Below, one piece after another: positions 25,622 through 33,541 of a DNA stretch of 64,000 nt (its first letter is position 1; the number at the start of each line of letters is the position of its first letter). Where the stretch lies: positions 2,046,001 to 2,110,000 of the forward strand of contig AP018536.1 in the NCBI GenBank assembly GCA_003584705.1, in the 5' to 3' direction. Both the position numbers and the translations under genes were made by a program. The notes beneath the pieces were generated by a model. The model was given only the letters and a program-made list of their open reading frames with translations. It was not told the origin of the DNA and searched no databases. Source of the DNA: Lachnospiraceae bacterium GAM79 (lineage in GTDB: Bacteria > Bacillota > Clostridia > Lachnospirales > Lachnospiraceae).

Positions 25622-26140
25622 TCAATCTTCAATATAGGTAACGTTCTCGATACCTCTTCCCAGACCTGTGATACCGGTTCTGGCAAGCTCCAGTACTTCG
25701 TACTCTTCCGTAAAACGCTGGATCAGCGCATTGACCTTGCTGTGATTACCGGTAAATTCAACGATCAGATTCTCCGCACCTACATCAATGATCTTCGCAC
25801 GGAAATTGTTGGCAAGGAATTCTACCCCCTGGCGAATCTCCAGACGCTTTTCGGGATCTACTTTCACCTTGACCAGTACCAGTTCGCGGTACACGCTGTC
25901 ATCCGGGTCCAGTTCCTTAATATCCCGGACATCCACAAGCTTTCCCACCTGCTTCTCGATCTGTTCCAGAATATCGTCATCTCCCGATGTCACAATGGTG
26001 ATTCTGGTAAAACGGGGATCGGCGGTCACACCTGCCGTAATACTTTCGATGTTGTAACCGCGACGGGAAAACAATCCGGCAATACGGCTCAACACACCTG
26101 AAGTGTTGTCAACCAACAGCTGAAATACTTTTTTCTGCAT
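25622..26140 (-). CDS. ilvN: acetolactate synthase small (regulatory) subunit
   Basis: 172 residues. An N-terminal ACT domain (about 4-75: FQLLVDNTSGVLSRIAGLFSRRGYNIESI) is followed by the C-terminal ALS_ss_C domain (VDVGAENLIVEFTG). It activates the catalytic subunit and confers valine feedback. It is the standard-length, well-conserved member of two small-subunit genes here and has its own consensus-like promoter, so it can be made with ilvC independently of ilvB. The ribosome site is weak. Confidence 0.93.
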   Translation of the reverse strand: MQKKVFQLLVDNTSGVLSRIAGLFSRRGYNIESITAGVTADPRFTRITIVTSGDDDILEQIEKQVGKLVDVRDIKELDPDDSVYRELVLVKVKVDPEKRLEIRQGVEFLANNFRAKIIDVGAENLIVEFTGNHSKVNALIQRFTEEYEVLELARTGITGLGRGIENVTYIED

Positions 26141-26206
26141 GAATATCTACCATACCTTTCGTATTTCTACAGCCGTCCTCCCTGACGGAGCAGCAACTGT
26201 ATTCTT

Positions 26207-26235
26207 AATATAGCAAGATGACTACAGAATGTCAA
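26207..26235 (-). promoter_or_regulatory. strong sigma-A-like promoter of ilvN-ilvC
   Basis: Minus strand: TTGACA (26235-26230, exact consensus), a 17-nt spacer and TATATT (26212-26207), about 67 nt before the ilvN ATG. It splits the ilv region into two expression units. Confidence 0.82.
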
Positions 26236-26266
26236 TTAGTGAATTTAACATTATGATTGATGTATT

Positions 26267-26755
26267 TTAATCATCATTTTCCGTGCATTTTGATAATGCC
26301 AAGGTTCCTGTTCGAGCTACTTCCACAATACTGATGGTCTGAAGCATCTTGATCAGAGTGTCGATTTTCTCCGGAGCATCGCAAATCTGCAGCATCATAA
26401 AGTGTTTTGACATATCTACGATCTCTGTTTTCATAATGTCACAGATTTCTATAATATCCCTACGATTATTCTTGTTATATTTAACTTTTAATAACATTAA
26501 TTCCCGGGTATAGCACTGTTCCTGGGACAAAGTCTTCACTTTGATGACATCCAGTTTCTTATTCAGCTGCTTTTCAATCTGCTCTAGGGTACGCTCATCA
26601 CCTGAGCTTACAATGGTCATACAGGAAACTGCATGGTCATCGGTCTCTCCCACGGCAAGGCTGTCAATATTAAAACATCTTCTGGAGAACAGACCGGCTA
26701 CCTTGCACAGAACACCGGAACGGTTCTCTACCAATACGGAATATATTCTCTTCAT
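26267..26755 (-). CDS. second acetolactate synthase small subunit-like ACT protein
   Basis: 162 residues, a diverged paralogue of the neighbouring small subunit. The ACT domain reads MKRIYSVLVENRSGVLCKVAGLFSRRCFNIDSL, with the GLFSRR core shared. The C-terminal half is more diverged (IEICDIMKTEIVDMSKHFMML). It directly follows ilvB by about 20 nt and is therefore probably the partner made in stoichiometry with IlvB, while the other copy is under a separate promoter. Different effector responses are an inference. GGGAG precedes the ATG at 11 nt. Confidence 0.85.
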   Translation of the reverse strand: MKRIYSVLVENRSGVLCKVAGLFSRRCFNIDSLAVGETDDHAVSCMTIVSSGDERTLEQIEKQLNKKLDVIKVKTLSQEQCYTRELMLLKVKYNKNNRRDIIEICDIMKTEIVDMSKHFMMLQICDAPEKIDTLIKMLQTISIVEVARTGTLALSKCTENDD

Positions 26756-26776
26756 TTTAAGTACAGCTCCCTTCCG

Positions 26777-28393
26777 TTATTTTACCAGATCCATCGGATC
26801 GATCAGACATTCTAACAGCATGGTATTGTCTTCCGCCAGAAAAGCGTCCAGAATCTCATCCACGTGTTCCATGTTGTTCAATCGCAGATACGGAATATCA
26901 TAGGCCGCAGATAATTTCTCCAGATCCGGGCTTCCGGACAGATCCACGACGGAATAATGATCTTTGTAGGTATAGTGCTGGTATTCCCTTACCATACCCA
27001 GATAATTGTTCTTTAGCACGATGATCTTTACCGGGATATTGTGCTGTCTGATCGTAGCCAGCTCCATCATGGACATCTGAAAGGAACCGTCACCGCATAC
27101 CGCAATAACCTGCTTATCCATGACCGCTGTCTTGGCTCCCATGGCTGCCGGAATAGAATAACCCATGGTTCCCATACCGCCGGAGGTCAGGAATTTGCCT
27201 TTTTTCACAATGTGATAGCCACAGGACCAGATCTGATTCTGTCCCACGTCCGCCACATAGACACCGTCCTCCTGCATCTTCTCGGAAAGTCTTGTAATAA
27301 ATGCTGCAGGATCCACATAATCGGGATTGGGGGTTCTCTTCTTCTCCATGGTAGAACGATATTCATTCAATGTAGTGAGCCATTCCTCGTAGTTACAGTC
27401 AAATTCTTCTTTCTGAAAATCCTGGAAGATGTGTTTTGCATCACCTACCAGTGGAATGGAAGGACCCGCATTTTTGCCGATCTCCGCAGGATCCACGTCA
27501 ATGTGCACCAGCACTTTGTTTCTTGTGATGAGATCCGGCTGACTGACCGCGCGATCTGCCACTCTGGCTCCCACCATGATCAGCAGATCCGATTCGTTCA
27601 TGGCACGGTTGGCATAAGTCTTACCGTTATTGCCCACCATTCCATAATAAAGCGGATGTTCGGTAGGCATAACACCGATACCCATCATGGTGGACACCAC
27701 GGGAATACCGTGTTCTTCCGCAAAGCTGCGCAGCTCCTCCTCGGCCTCACTGAGCAGGACTCCTCCTCCGGCACAGATAATGGGACGTTTCGCCCGCTCC
27801 AGCTCTTTGATAACCTTCTTGATCTGCACGGCATGTCCTTTGACGGTAGGCTTGTAGGTACGTAGATTCACTTCTTCCGGATAATGGAAATTTTTGATCG
27901 TTGCATTCTGGATATCAATGGGAATATCGATCAATACCGGCCCTTTTCTACCGGTATTGGCAATATAAAATGCTTCCTTGAACACTCTGGGAATATCATT
28001 TACATTTTTCACCAGATAGCTGTATTTTACAAAAGATTCCACGGCGCCGGTAATATCCGCCTCCTGGAACACATCACTGCCCAGCAGTTCACTGTTGACC
28101 TGACCGGTAATGCAGATCATGGGGATACTGTCAGCAAATGCCGTGGCAATACCGGTGATCACATTGGTGGCACCGGGGCCGGAGGTCACCGCACATACAC
28201 CGGGTCTTCCGGTCATACGGGCAACACCGCTGGCCGCATGGGCCGCGTTCTGTTCTGTACGGATCAACACCGTTTTGATGTCAGAATCCAGAATGCTGTT
28301 GAAAAAAGGACATATGGCAACACCGGGATATCCGAAAACAGTACTTACCCCCTCTGCTTCCAGACATTTAATAATCGCATCTGCTCCAATCAT
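26777..28393 (-). CDS. ilvB: acetolactate synthase large (catalytic) subunit
   Basis: 538 residues, thiamine-diphosphate dependent. The catalytic glutamate lies in RTEQNAAHAA near residue 47. A central FAD-binding-like domain follows, and the ThDP/magnesium motif GDGSFQMSMMELATIRQHNIPVK starts near residue 435. It catalyses the first common step of branched-chain amino acid synthesis. It is slightly short compared with 550-600 for many AHAS, lacking an N-terminal extension. AAAGGAG precedes the ATG. The order metH-like, ilvB, ACT gene suggests one transcript. Confidence 0.95.
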   Translation of the reverse strand: MIGADAIIKCLEAEGVSTVFGYPGVAICPFFNSILDSDIKTVLIRTEQNAAHAASGVARMTGRPGVCAVTSGPGATNVITGIATAFADSIPMICITGQVNSELLGSDVFQEADITGAVESFVKYSYLVKNVNDIPRVFKEAFYIANTGRKGPVLIDIPIDIQNATIKNFHYPEEVNLRTYKPTVKGHAVQIKKVIKELERAKRPIICAGGGVLLSEAEEELRSFAEEHGIPVVSTMMGIGVMPTEHPLYYGMVGNNGKTYANRAMNESDLLIMVGARVADRAVSQPDLITRNKVLVHIDVDPAEIGKNAGPSIPLVGDAKHIFQDFQKEEFDCNYEEWLTTLNEYRSTMEKKRTPNPDYVDPAAFITRLSEKMQEDGVYVADVGQNQIWSCGYHIVKKGKFLTSGGMGTMGYSIPAAMGAKTAVMDKQVIAVCGDGSFQMSMMELATIRQHNIPVKIIVLKNNYLGMVREYQHYTYKDHYSVVDLSGSPDLEKLSAAYDIPYLRLNNMEHVDEILDAFLAEDNTMLLECLIDPMDLVK

Positions 28394-28445
28394 TTTGCTT
28401 TGCTCCTTTATCTATACTCCATTATTTCTGTTGTTTCAGACTCTT

Positions 28446-30962
28446 TTACATCAGGCTTTTGGCCAGTTTAACGGCATCCGCCGCATCCTTGGAATAGCCG
28501 TCGGCACCGATCTCATCCGCATATTCCTGCGTAATGACAGCGCCGCCGATGATGATCTTGGCGGTGATGCCTTCTTCTTTTGCGGCTGCCACGATCTCCC
28601 GCATTCTCTGCATGGTGGTGGTCATCAGTGCTGACAGGGCAATAAATTCCGCATGATGTTCTTTCGCCGACTCCAGAATTTTCGCCTGCGGCACATCCTT
28701 GCCCAGATCGATCACATGGAATCCGTGGTTTTTTAACATCAGTGCCACCAGATTCTTGCCGATATCATGGATATCTCCTTCCACCGTGGCAATGACCACC
28801 ACCGGCATTTCTTCTCCGGTGCCTCCGGTCTGCAGCAACGGTTCCAGCACCTCGATGGAATTCTTCATGGCTTCCGCACTGGCAATCAGCTGCGGCAGAA
28901 AATACTTGCCCTGATCAAAGAATTCACCTACCTGATTAATGGCAGGAAGCAGTACCTGATTCAATAGCTCCGCAGGTTTCTCTCCGCTTTCCAATGCTTC
29001 CTTCGTGATCTTTACAATGCCGTTACGGTTGCCTTTCAGTACCGCCGTCTTCAGCTTGTCCTGCATTTCATTGATCTGCGGACCATTATCAGTAGTCGTT
29101 TCTTTGGCGGCATTGCCGGCAGTGCCTGTCTTGGCGGTTGTTCCCTGATTTTCCAGCAGTGCCAGTTTTTTTGCCAGTTCCGCTTCTTTCTCTTCTCTGC
29201 GCTCCCTGACGCCACCGGCGTACTCGATATAGCGAAGAGCGGCTTCTTCTTTGTTCAACAGCAGATCCGCAGCCAAAGCACAGCTCATCAGAAGTTCCTG
29301 GGAAGGATTGGCAATAGCCATGGTCAGTCCCGCCTGAATTGCCAGCGTCAGGAATGCGGTATTAACAAAACTTCTCTCCGGCATGGCGAAGGAAATGTTG
29401 GACAGACCGCAGATCGTGGCAAAACCGTTCTCTTTGCAATAGCGGATGGTCTCCAACGTTTCCAGTGCAGCTTTCGGATTGGCACCTACCGTTGCCACCA
29501 GACCGTCCACCACGATATCTTCTTTGCACATTCCCAGAGAAAGTGCCCGGTCATAAATCTTGTGAATAATCTCTTTCTTCTCTTCTATATCCTTGGGCAG
29601 TCCCGCATCCGACAAAGGGAGCAGGATAAACATAGCACCGTATTTGGCTACAATGGGAAGTAGTTTTTCAAATTTTTCCGTCTCCAGAGATACAGAATTG
29701 ACCAGAGCACGTCCGGGATAATTACGCAGTGCAGCTTCTAAGACTTCCACGTAGCTGGAATCCAGGGAAAGAGGCAGGTTCGTGACACCGCTGACTTCCT
29801 CCAGAGCCCGAAGCATGCTGGCTTTCTCGTCGATACCGCTCATGCCCATATTGATATCCAGTACCTTGGCACCGCAGGCTTCCTGTTCTTCGGCAAACTG
29901 TATCACCTTTTCAAAGCTGCCCTCACGAAGCTGTGCCTGAAGTGCTTTCTTGCCGGTAGGATTGATACGTTCTCCCACAACGAAAAAGCCGTCATCCAGC
30001 CCAAAGCTGTGGGTAATACGTTCGGAGGTCAGATACCGAATTCCATCCGGTCTTCGGGATGCTGCAACCTTCGCATCTGTACCAAATCGTTCATGGATCT
30101 GTCTTATGAATTCCGGAGTGGTACCACAACAGCCGCCAAGAATCGTAGCTCCGGCATTGACCAGTACTTCCATCTCTTCTGCAAACTCTTCTGCTTCCAT
30201 GTTGTAGCAGGTAGTTCCGTTTTCATCCAGAAAAGGAAGTCCGGCATTGGGTTTTGCAATTACAGGAATTCTGGTATGGGATACCATCTCCGAAATAATG
30301 CTCTCCATCTGAGCCGGACCTGTGGAACAGTTGGCTCCGATAGCACTGGCCCCCAGGCTTTCCAACACAATGGCCGCCGTTTTCGCATCCGTACCGAACA
30401 AAGTTCTTCCATCCGCTTCAAAGGTCAGGGTAGCGATTACCGGCAAATCACAGACTTCTTTCGCCGCGATCAGTGCCGCTCTGGTCTCCGCCAGGCTCAT
30501 CATGGTCTCCACCACCAGAAGATCCGCCCCGGCGTCCACCAGACAAAGAATCTGCTCTTTATAAATATCGATCAGTGTTTCCAGCTCCATTTTTCCCATG
30601 GGCTTTAACTGTTCACCAGTCATTGTGAGATCACCGGCCACATAAACCGGATGTCCCGGAGTACTCTCTGCCGCTTTCTTCGAAATAGCCACCAGATCAC
30701 GAATCATGGAAGTCATATTTTTTTCCAGATGATATTCTGCCAGTTTGACGCGATTGGCGGTAAAGGTAGGGGCATACAGGATATTGGTTCCCGCCTGCAC
30801 GTAATCCTTCTGTAATTGCAGCATGACATCCTGATGCTCCAGGATCCACTGCTCCGGGCAGACGCCGGAAGGCATTCCTGCCTTCACCAGATTGGATCCT
30901 GTAGCGCCGTCCAGATATAAAATATGGTCTTTACTTAACGTAATAAATTCTTCTCTTGTCAT
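28446..30962 (-). CDS. metH: cobalamin-dependent methionine synthase without reactivation domain (MetH-like)
   Basis: 838 residues. Domain order: homocysteine S-methyltransferase barrel (about 1-300, zinc cysteines in GANCST and GGCCGTTPEF), pterin-binding methyltetrahydrofolate domain (about 315-590, VVGERINPTGKK), then the cobalamin cap and B12 domains with EGDIHDIGKN (axial His near 732). The C-terminal SAM-binding reactivation domain of E. coli MetH is absent, as in Thermotoga and many Clostridia, where a separate protein is thought to reactivate. An Ala/Thr-rich linker of about 35 residues precedes the B12 part. The ATG at 30962 is preferred; an ATG 36 nt earlier overlaps a possible extended -10 (TGG-TATGAT). 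Confidence 0.9.
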   Translation of the reverse strand: MTREEFITLSKDHILYLDGATGSNLVKAGMPSGVCPEQWILEHQDVMLQLQKDYVQAGTNILYAPTFTANRVKLAEYHLEKNMTSMIRDLVAISKKAAESTPGHPVYVAGDLTMTGEQLKPMGKMELETLIDIYKEQILCLVDAGADLLVVETMMSLAETRAALIAAKEVCDLPVIATLTFEADGRTLFGTDAKTAAIVLESLGASAIGANCSTGPAQMESIISEMVSHTRIPVIAKPNAGLPFLDENGTTCYNMEAEEFAEEMEVLVNAGATILGGCCGTTPEFIRQIHERFGTDAKVAASRRPDGIRYLTSERITHSFGLDDGFFVVGERINPTGKKALQAQLREGSFEKVIQFAEEQEACGAKVLDINMGMSGIDEKASMLRALEEVSGVTNLPLSLDSSYVEVLEAALRNYPGRALVNSVSLETEKFEKLLPIVAKYGAMFILLPLSDAGLPKDIEEKKEIIHKIYDRALSLGMCKEDIVVDGLVATVGANPKAALETLETIRYCKENGFATICGLSNISFAMPERSFVNTAFLTLAIQAGLTMAIANPSQELLMSCALAADLLLNKEEAALRYIEYAGGVRERREEKEAELAKKLALLENQGTTAKTGTAGNAAKETTTDNGPQINEMQDKLKTAVLKGNRNGIVKITKEALESGEKPAELLNQVLLPAINQVGEFFDQGKYFLPQLIASAEAMKNSIEVLEPLLQTGGTGEEMPVVVIATVEGDIHDIGKNLVALMLKNHGFHVIDLGKDVPQAKILESAKEHHAEFIALSALMTTTMQRMREIVAAAKEEGITAKIIIGGAVITQEYADEIGADGYSKDAADAVKLAKSLM

Positions 30963-31109
30963 AGTTCTCTTTTCCTGTATCTTGATTCTTTTAATCATAC
31001 CACAATGTCCTTTTATTCGTAAAGGGGACGTTTTAACATTATAAGGTTGCGTAAAACTGCAGAATATGATAAATTTTTAGATGGATCAAATGATTTGGAG
31101 GATATAATT

Positions 31110-31604
31110 TTGAAGAAAAAAATACTTGCCCTTACGGCCGGACTGCTGACCGCACTTACGCTTACCGCCTGCGGAAAGGATCCTGCGCTGACACAGTTTA
31201 AGGAGGAAATAGATTCTTTTTGTACCGAGATCTCCGATATAGATACCGAGATCAACAACGTAGACGCAACATCCGAAAATGCCACCGATGAACTTCTCGG
31301 TTATCTGGATCAGCTGGACAGTGCTTTTCAGGATTTTGCAGCGTTGGATTTTCCTACTGAATTTGATTATCTGGAATCTCTTGCCGATGAAGCAAGCGAA
31401 TATATGACCACTGCGGTAGAGAGTTACCACGATGCCTATGATAACGGTGGTTACAATCAGCTGACCGCAGACTATGCAAAGGAAAATTATGCCAGAGCTT
31501 ACAAGCGGATCCAGATCATCATCACTTTCCTGCACGGTGAACAGCCCGAAGATGTGAATCTGACCACTGCAGAGGAAACAGCGGCTGCTTCTGCTGCAGA
31601 ATAG
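31110..31604 (+). CDS. predicted lipoprotein, about 164 residues
   Basis: The N terminus is a lipoprotein signal: basic KKK, hydrophobic ILALTAGLLTALT and the lipobox LTAC with Cys21, followed by GKDP. The mature part is acidic and helical, with ALTQFKEEIDSFCTEI and later DYAKENYARAYKRIQIII. The C terminus is Ala/Glu-rich. A TTG start is chosen because GGAGG lies 8 nt upstream and it puts the signal peptide at the N terminus; an earlier ATG at 31047 would bury it. I recognise no function. It is a lone plus-strand gene bounded by a strong terminator. Confidence 0.75.
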   Translation: MKKKILALTAGLLTALTLTACGKDPALTQFKEEIDSFCTEISDIDTEINNVDATSENATDELLGYLDQLDSAFQDFAALDFPTEFDYLESLADEASEYMTTAVESYHDAYDNGGYNQLTADYAKENYARAYKRIQIIITFLHGEQPEDVNLTTAEETAAASAAE

Positions 31605-31650
31605 TTACATTTTTTTAATAATCACAGAAACGTGCGCTGCCAGGCGCACC

Positions 31651-31697
31651 CATAAAAAGAATCCCCAATGCAATGAACATCGGGGATTCTTTTTATG
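31651..31697 (+). terminator. bidirectional terminator between the lipoprotein and DUF4870 genes
   Basis: Perfect 16-bp inverted repeat CATAAAAAGAATCCCC / GGGGATTCTTTTTATG with a 15-nt spacer. A and T runs on either side serve both convergent genes. Confidence 0.92.
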
Positions 31698-31714
31698 ACT
31701 TATTGTCATTTTTA

Positions 31715-32005
31715 TTATTTTAAAATCTTGATCTGACCAATCAGGGGAACTTCCTTCTCCTGCTCCTGGCAAGCATAAATCAGACCCATGAGCCAGCATA
31801 CGAACAGGAAAATGCTCAGGATAGTGCCAACAATACCACCTACGTAAGGAATGTAGTTGATTACTGCTGCAACGATCTGACCGATCAGAATCACCAGAGC
31901 CTGATTCAGATGGAACTTAGCACCCTCTTTGTCACCTGCGCAAAAAGCAACGATCCAGCCGATCCAGGTAATGTAAGCAATGATACCCGTAGTTTTTTTA
32001 TTCAT
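31715..32005 (-). CDS. DUF4870-like small membrane protein
   Basis: 96 residues with three hydrophobic segments. NKKTTGIIAYITWIGWIVAF, then GDKEGAKFHLNQALVILIGQIV, is the pattern of the DUF4870 (Tic20-like) family, whose members have a conserved FH-NQ motif after the first helix. The ATG at 32005 is chosen (GGGAG just upstream); the frame remains open 19 codons further up but without a ribosome site. It is the last of four consecutive small membrane protein genes on this strand. The function is unknown. Confidence 0.75.
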   Translation of the reverse strand: MNKKTTGIIAYITWIGWIVAFCAGDKEGAKFHLNQALVILIGQIVAAVINYIPYVGGIVGTILSIFLFVCWLMGLIYACQEQEKEVPLIGQIKILK

Positions 32006-32068
32006 GTTTTCTCCCTCTGCACTTTTGTGCGATAAAATATTCTGTATATGTAAAAAATGCAAATACAG

Positions 32069-32503
32069 TCATAATGTAATGTGAAACTTCAGAAGCAAAA
32101 TATTCTTCAGAATAAAGTTCCCTATCATGATCCCTACCGCCGCATACAGATGCCATTCATGAAAGCGCCAGCCTTTGATCCTGCCAATATGTAATCTGGC
32201 AAGGGTCTGACTTAGCATAAAACCTCCAAAGATAACAACAGTATACGTAACCAGTGGATGATACCAGGTGGCCAGTAGCGGATGTCCAGTAAGCAGTGCA
32301 CTTACCGCTCTCGTTCCACCACAGCCGGGACAGTAAATCCCAAATAATCGATAGACCACGCAGGTATATCCCTGCAGTCTCGGAACGATTATATGAAGAT
32401 ACAGAAAGCTTCCGATGCTTCCGGCCAGCAGAAATATCCATCCTGCAATATAAAGCTGATCTTCCAGGCTCCGCTGGTTTTTAGTAGTAGTTTGCAAGTT
32501 CAC
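32069..32503 (-). CDS. DUF2752 membrane protein
   Basis: 144 residues. It has the DUF2752 hallmark CPGCGGTRA (58-66) after a first transmembrane helix and two or three further hydrophobic helices. A GTG start overlaps the end of the DUF4190 gene by 23 nt, so translation is probably coupled, since no good ribosome site is visible. The cysteine motif suggests metal or redox chemistry at the membrane, but no function is established. Confidence 0.8.
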   Translation of the reverse strand: MNLQTTTKNQRSLEDQLYIAGWIFLLAGSIGSFLYLHIIVPRLQGYTCVVYRLFGIYCPGCGGTRAVSALLTGHPLLATWYHPLVTYTVVIFGGFMLSQTLARLHIGRIKGWRFHEWHLYAAVGIMIGNFILKNILLLKFHITL

Positions 32504-32933
32504 TCATAAATGCTACAGAAAATACAGCAGCTAAGATTGTAATGATAATTCCCAGTACAATACCAATGATAGAACAGATCAGTCCAGCCTTTGCCAGGCC
32601 GGTCTTGCCCTGCTTGTTGGCAAATACTGCGCAAATGATACCACCGATTCCAAACAGTGCGCCGATCCATCCGGTGCAGCATCCAAGTACGATGGAAAGG
32701 ATACCCAGTACCAGGCTGACAATAGCCAGTACATTGGTTTCTTTGTTCTCCGGCTGCTGTACAGGAGCTGTTGCAGCTGCCTGAGGCTGTACATTTGCGG
32801 TATAATCCTGATAATTGTTCACAGGCTGTTCTGTTACCGGGGTCTCCTGTACAGTTTCTGCTGCGGAGCTTACTTCTGTTGCAGTAGTATCTACTGTAAC
32901 ATTGTTTTCATTTTCAAAATTCTGTCCGTCCAT
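32481..32933 (-). CDS. DUF4190 membrane protein
   Basis: 150 residues. A low-complexity cytosolic N terminus (about 65 residues rich in T, V, E, Q) precedes two transmembrane helices. These read LAIVSLVLGILSIVLGCCTGWIGALFGIGGII and, after NKQGKTGLAKAGLICSIIGIV, a second glycine-rich hairpin. This GLA-AGLI pattern is the DUF4190 signature. AGAGGAG precedes the ATG. It lies between the TM2 and DUF2752 genes. Confidence 0.8.
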   Translation of the reverse strand: MDGQNFENENNVTVDTTATEVSSAAETVQETPVTEQPVNNYQDYTANVQPQAAATAPVQQPENKETNVLAIVSLVLGILSIVLGCCTGWIGALFGIGGIICAVFANKQGKTGLAKAGLICSIIGIVLGIIITILAAVFSVAFMSELANYY

Positions 32934-32967
32934 TTTCTCCTCTTTCTGGCCTGGAAAAGGCCTGATA

Positions 32968-33402
32968 TTAATCTGCCAGGGGATTACCCTTGCCGTCTGT
33001 GTCGATCTTGCCGGTCAGGATCATGATACCTTCTACCAGTCCCCAGATACCTACACCCATAACAATGAATACGCCGACTACCACACAGCATAAAAGGATT
33101 CCCACGATGGAAAGTACCAATTGGGTAACTGCCTTACCGGTATAGCCCAGATAGAAATTATGTACGCCGAACGTACCAAGGAAAATTGCCAACAGACCGG
33201 CTACCAGTTTGGATTTTGCATCCGGTGCCGGTGCCTGCTTATTGGCTACGCCACAGTTTAAACATACTGCTGCATCCGGAGCTAAAGGCTTACCGCAGTT
33301 ATGGCAGTAATTATTCCCCTGTCCCTTGGCCACACCGCACTTTACGCACATTACAGCTTCGTCTGTCATATAAGGCTCGCCGCAATTCTTACAAAAGTAC
33401 AT
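32968..33402 (-). CDS. TM2 domain protein with two zinc ribbons
   Basis: 144 residues. Two short zinc ribbons occupy the N terminus (Cys4/7/19/22 and Cys33/36/47/50), followed by a TM2 domain (about 65-135): KSKLVAGLLAIFLGTFGVHNFYLG, then a second helix pair. TM2 proteins are widespread membrane proteins with no agreed bacterial function. GGAGG lies 8 nt before the ATG. It is the first gene of the four-gene small membrane protein unit, with a TATAAT and an overlapping dyad upstream. Confidence 0.85.
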   Translation of the reverse strand: MYFCKNCGEPYMTDEAVMCVKCGVAKGQGNNYCHNCGKPLAPDAAVCLNCGVANKQAPAPDAKSKLVAGLLAIFLGTFGVHNFYLGYTGKAVTQLVLSIVGILLCCVVVGVFIVMGVGIWGLVEGIMILTGKIDTDGKGNPLAD

Positions 33403-33450
33403 TTATTCTTCCTCCCTCTTTTTTGTTCCTGACTCATTTCTCAGTCATTA

Positions 33451-33465
33451 CTGTACATTATACAG
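33451..33465. promoter_or_regulatory. -10 element with overlapping dyad upstream of the TM2 gene
   Basis: TATAAT on the minus strand (33462-33457) lies about 55 nt before the TM2 ATG. It is embedded in the near-perfect dyad CTGTACATTATACAG (CTGTA-N5-TACAG). The -35 region is weak. The dyad could be an operator for an unknown regulator. Confidence 0.4.
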
Positions 33466-33541
33466 GATGTTTGTATATTTTACCAGTGTTATTTTCACAT
33501 TATAGGCTCTCATAACGTGCAATTTCTACCGGAAAACGAAG

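Noticed and set aside
26252..26273. AT-rich ATGATT/AATCAT hairpin at the end of the second ACT gene
   Set aside because: 6-bp AT stem without a poly-T tail overlapping the stop codon; insufficient as a terminator.
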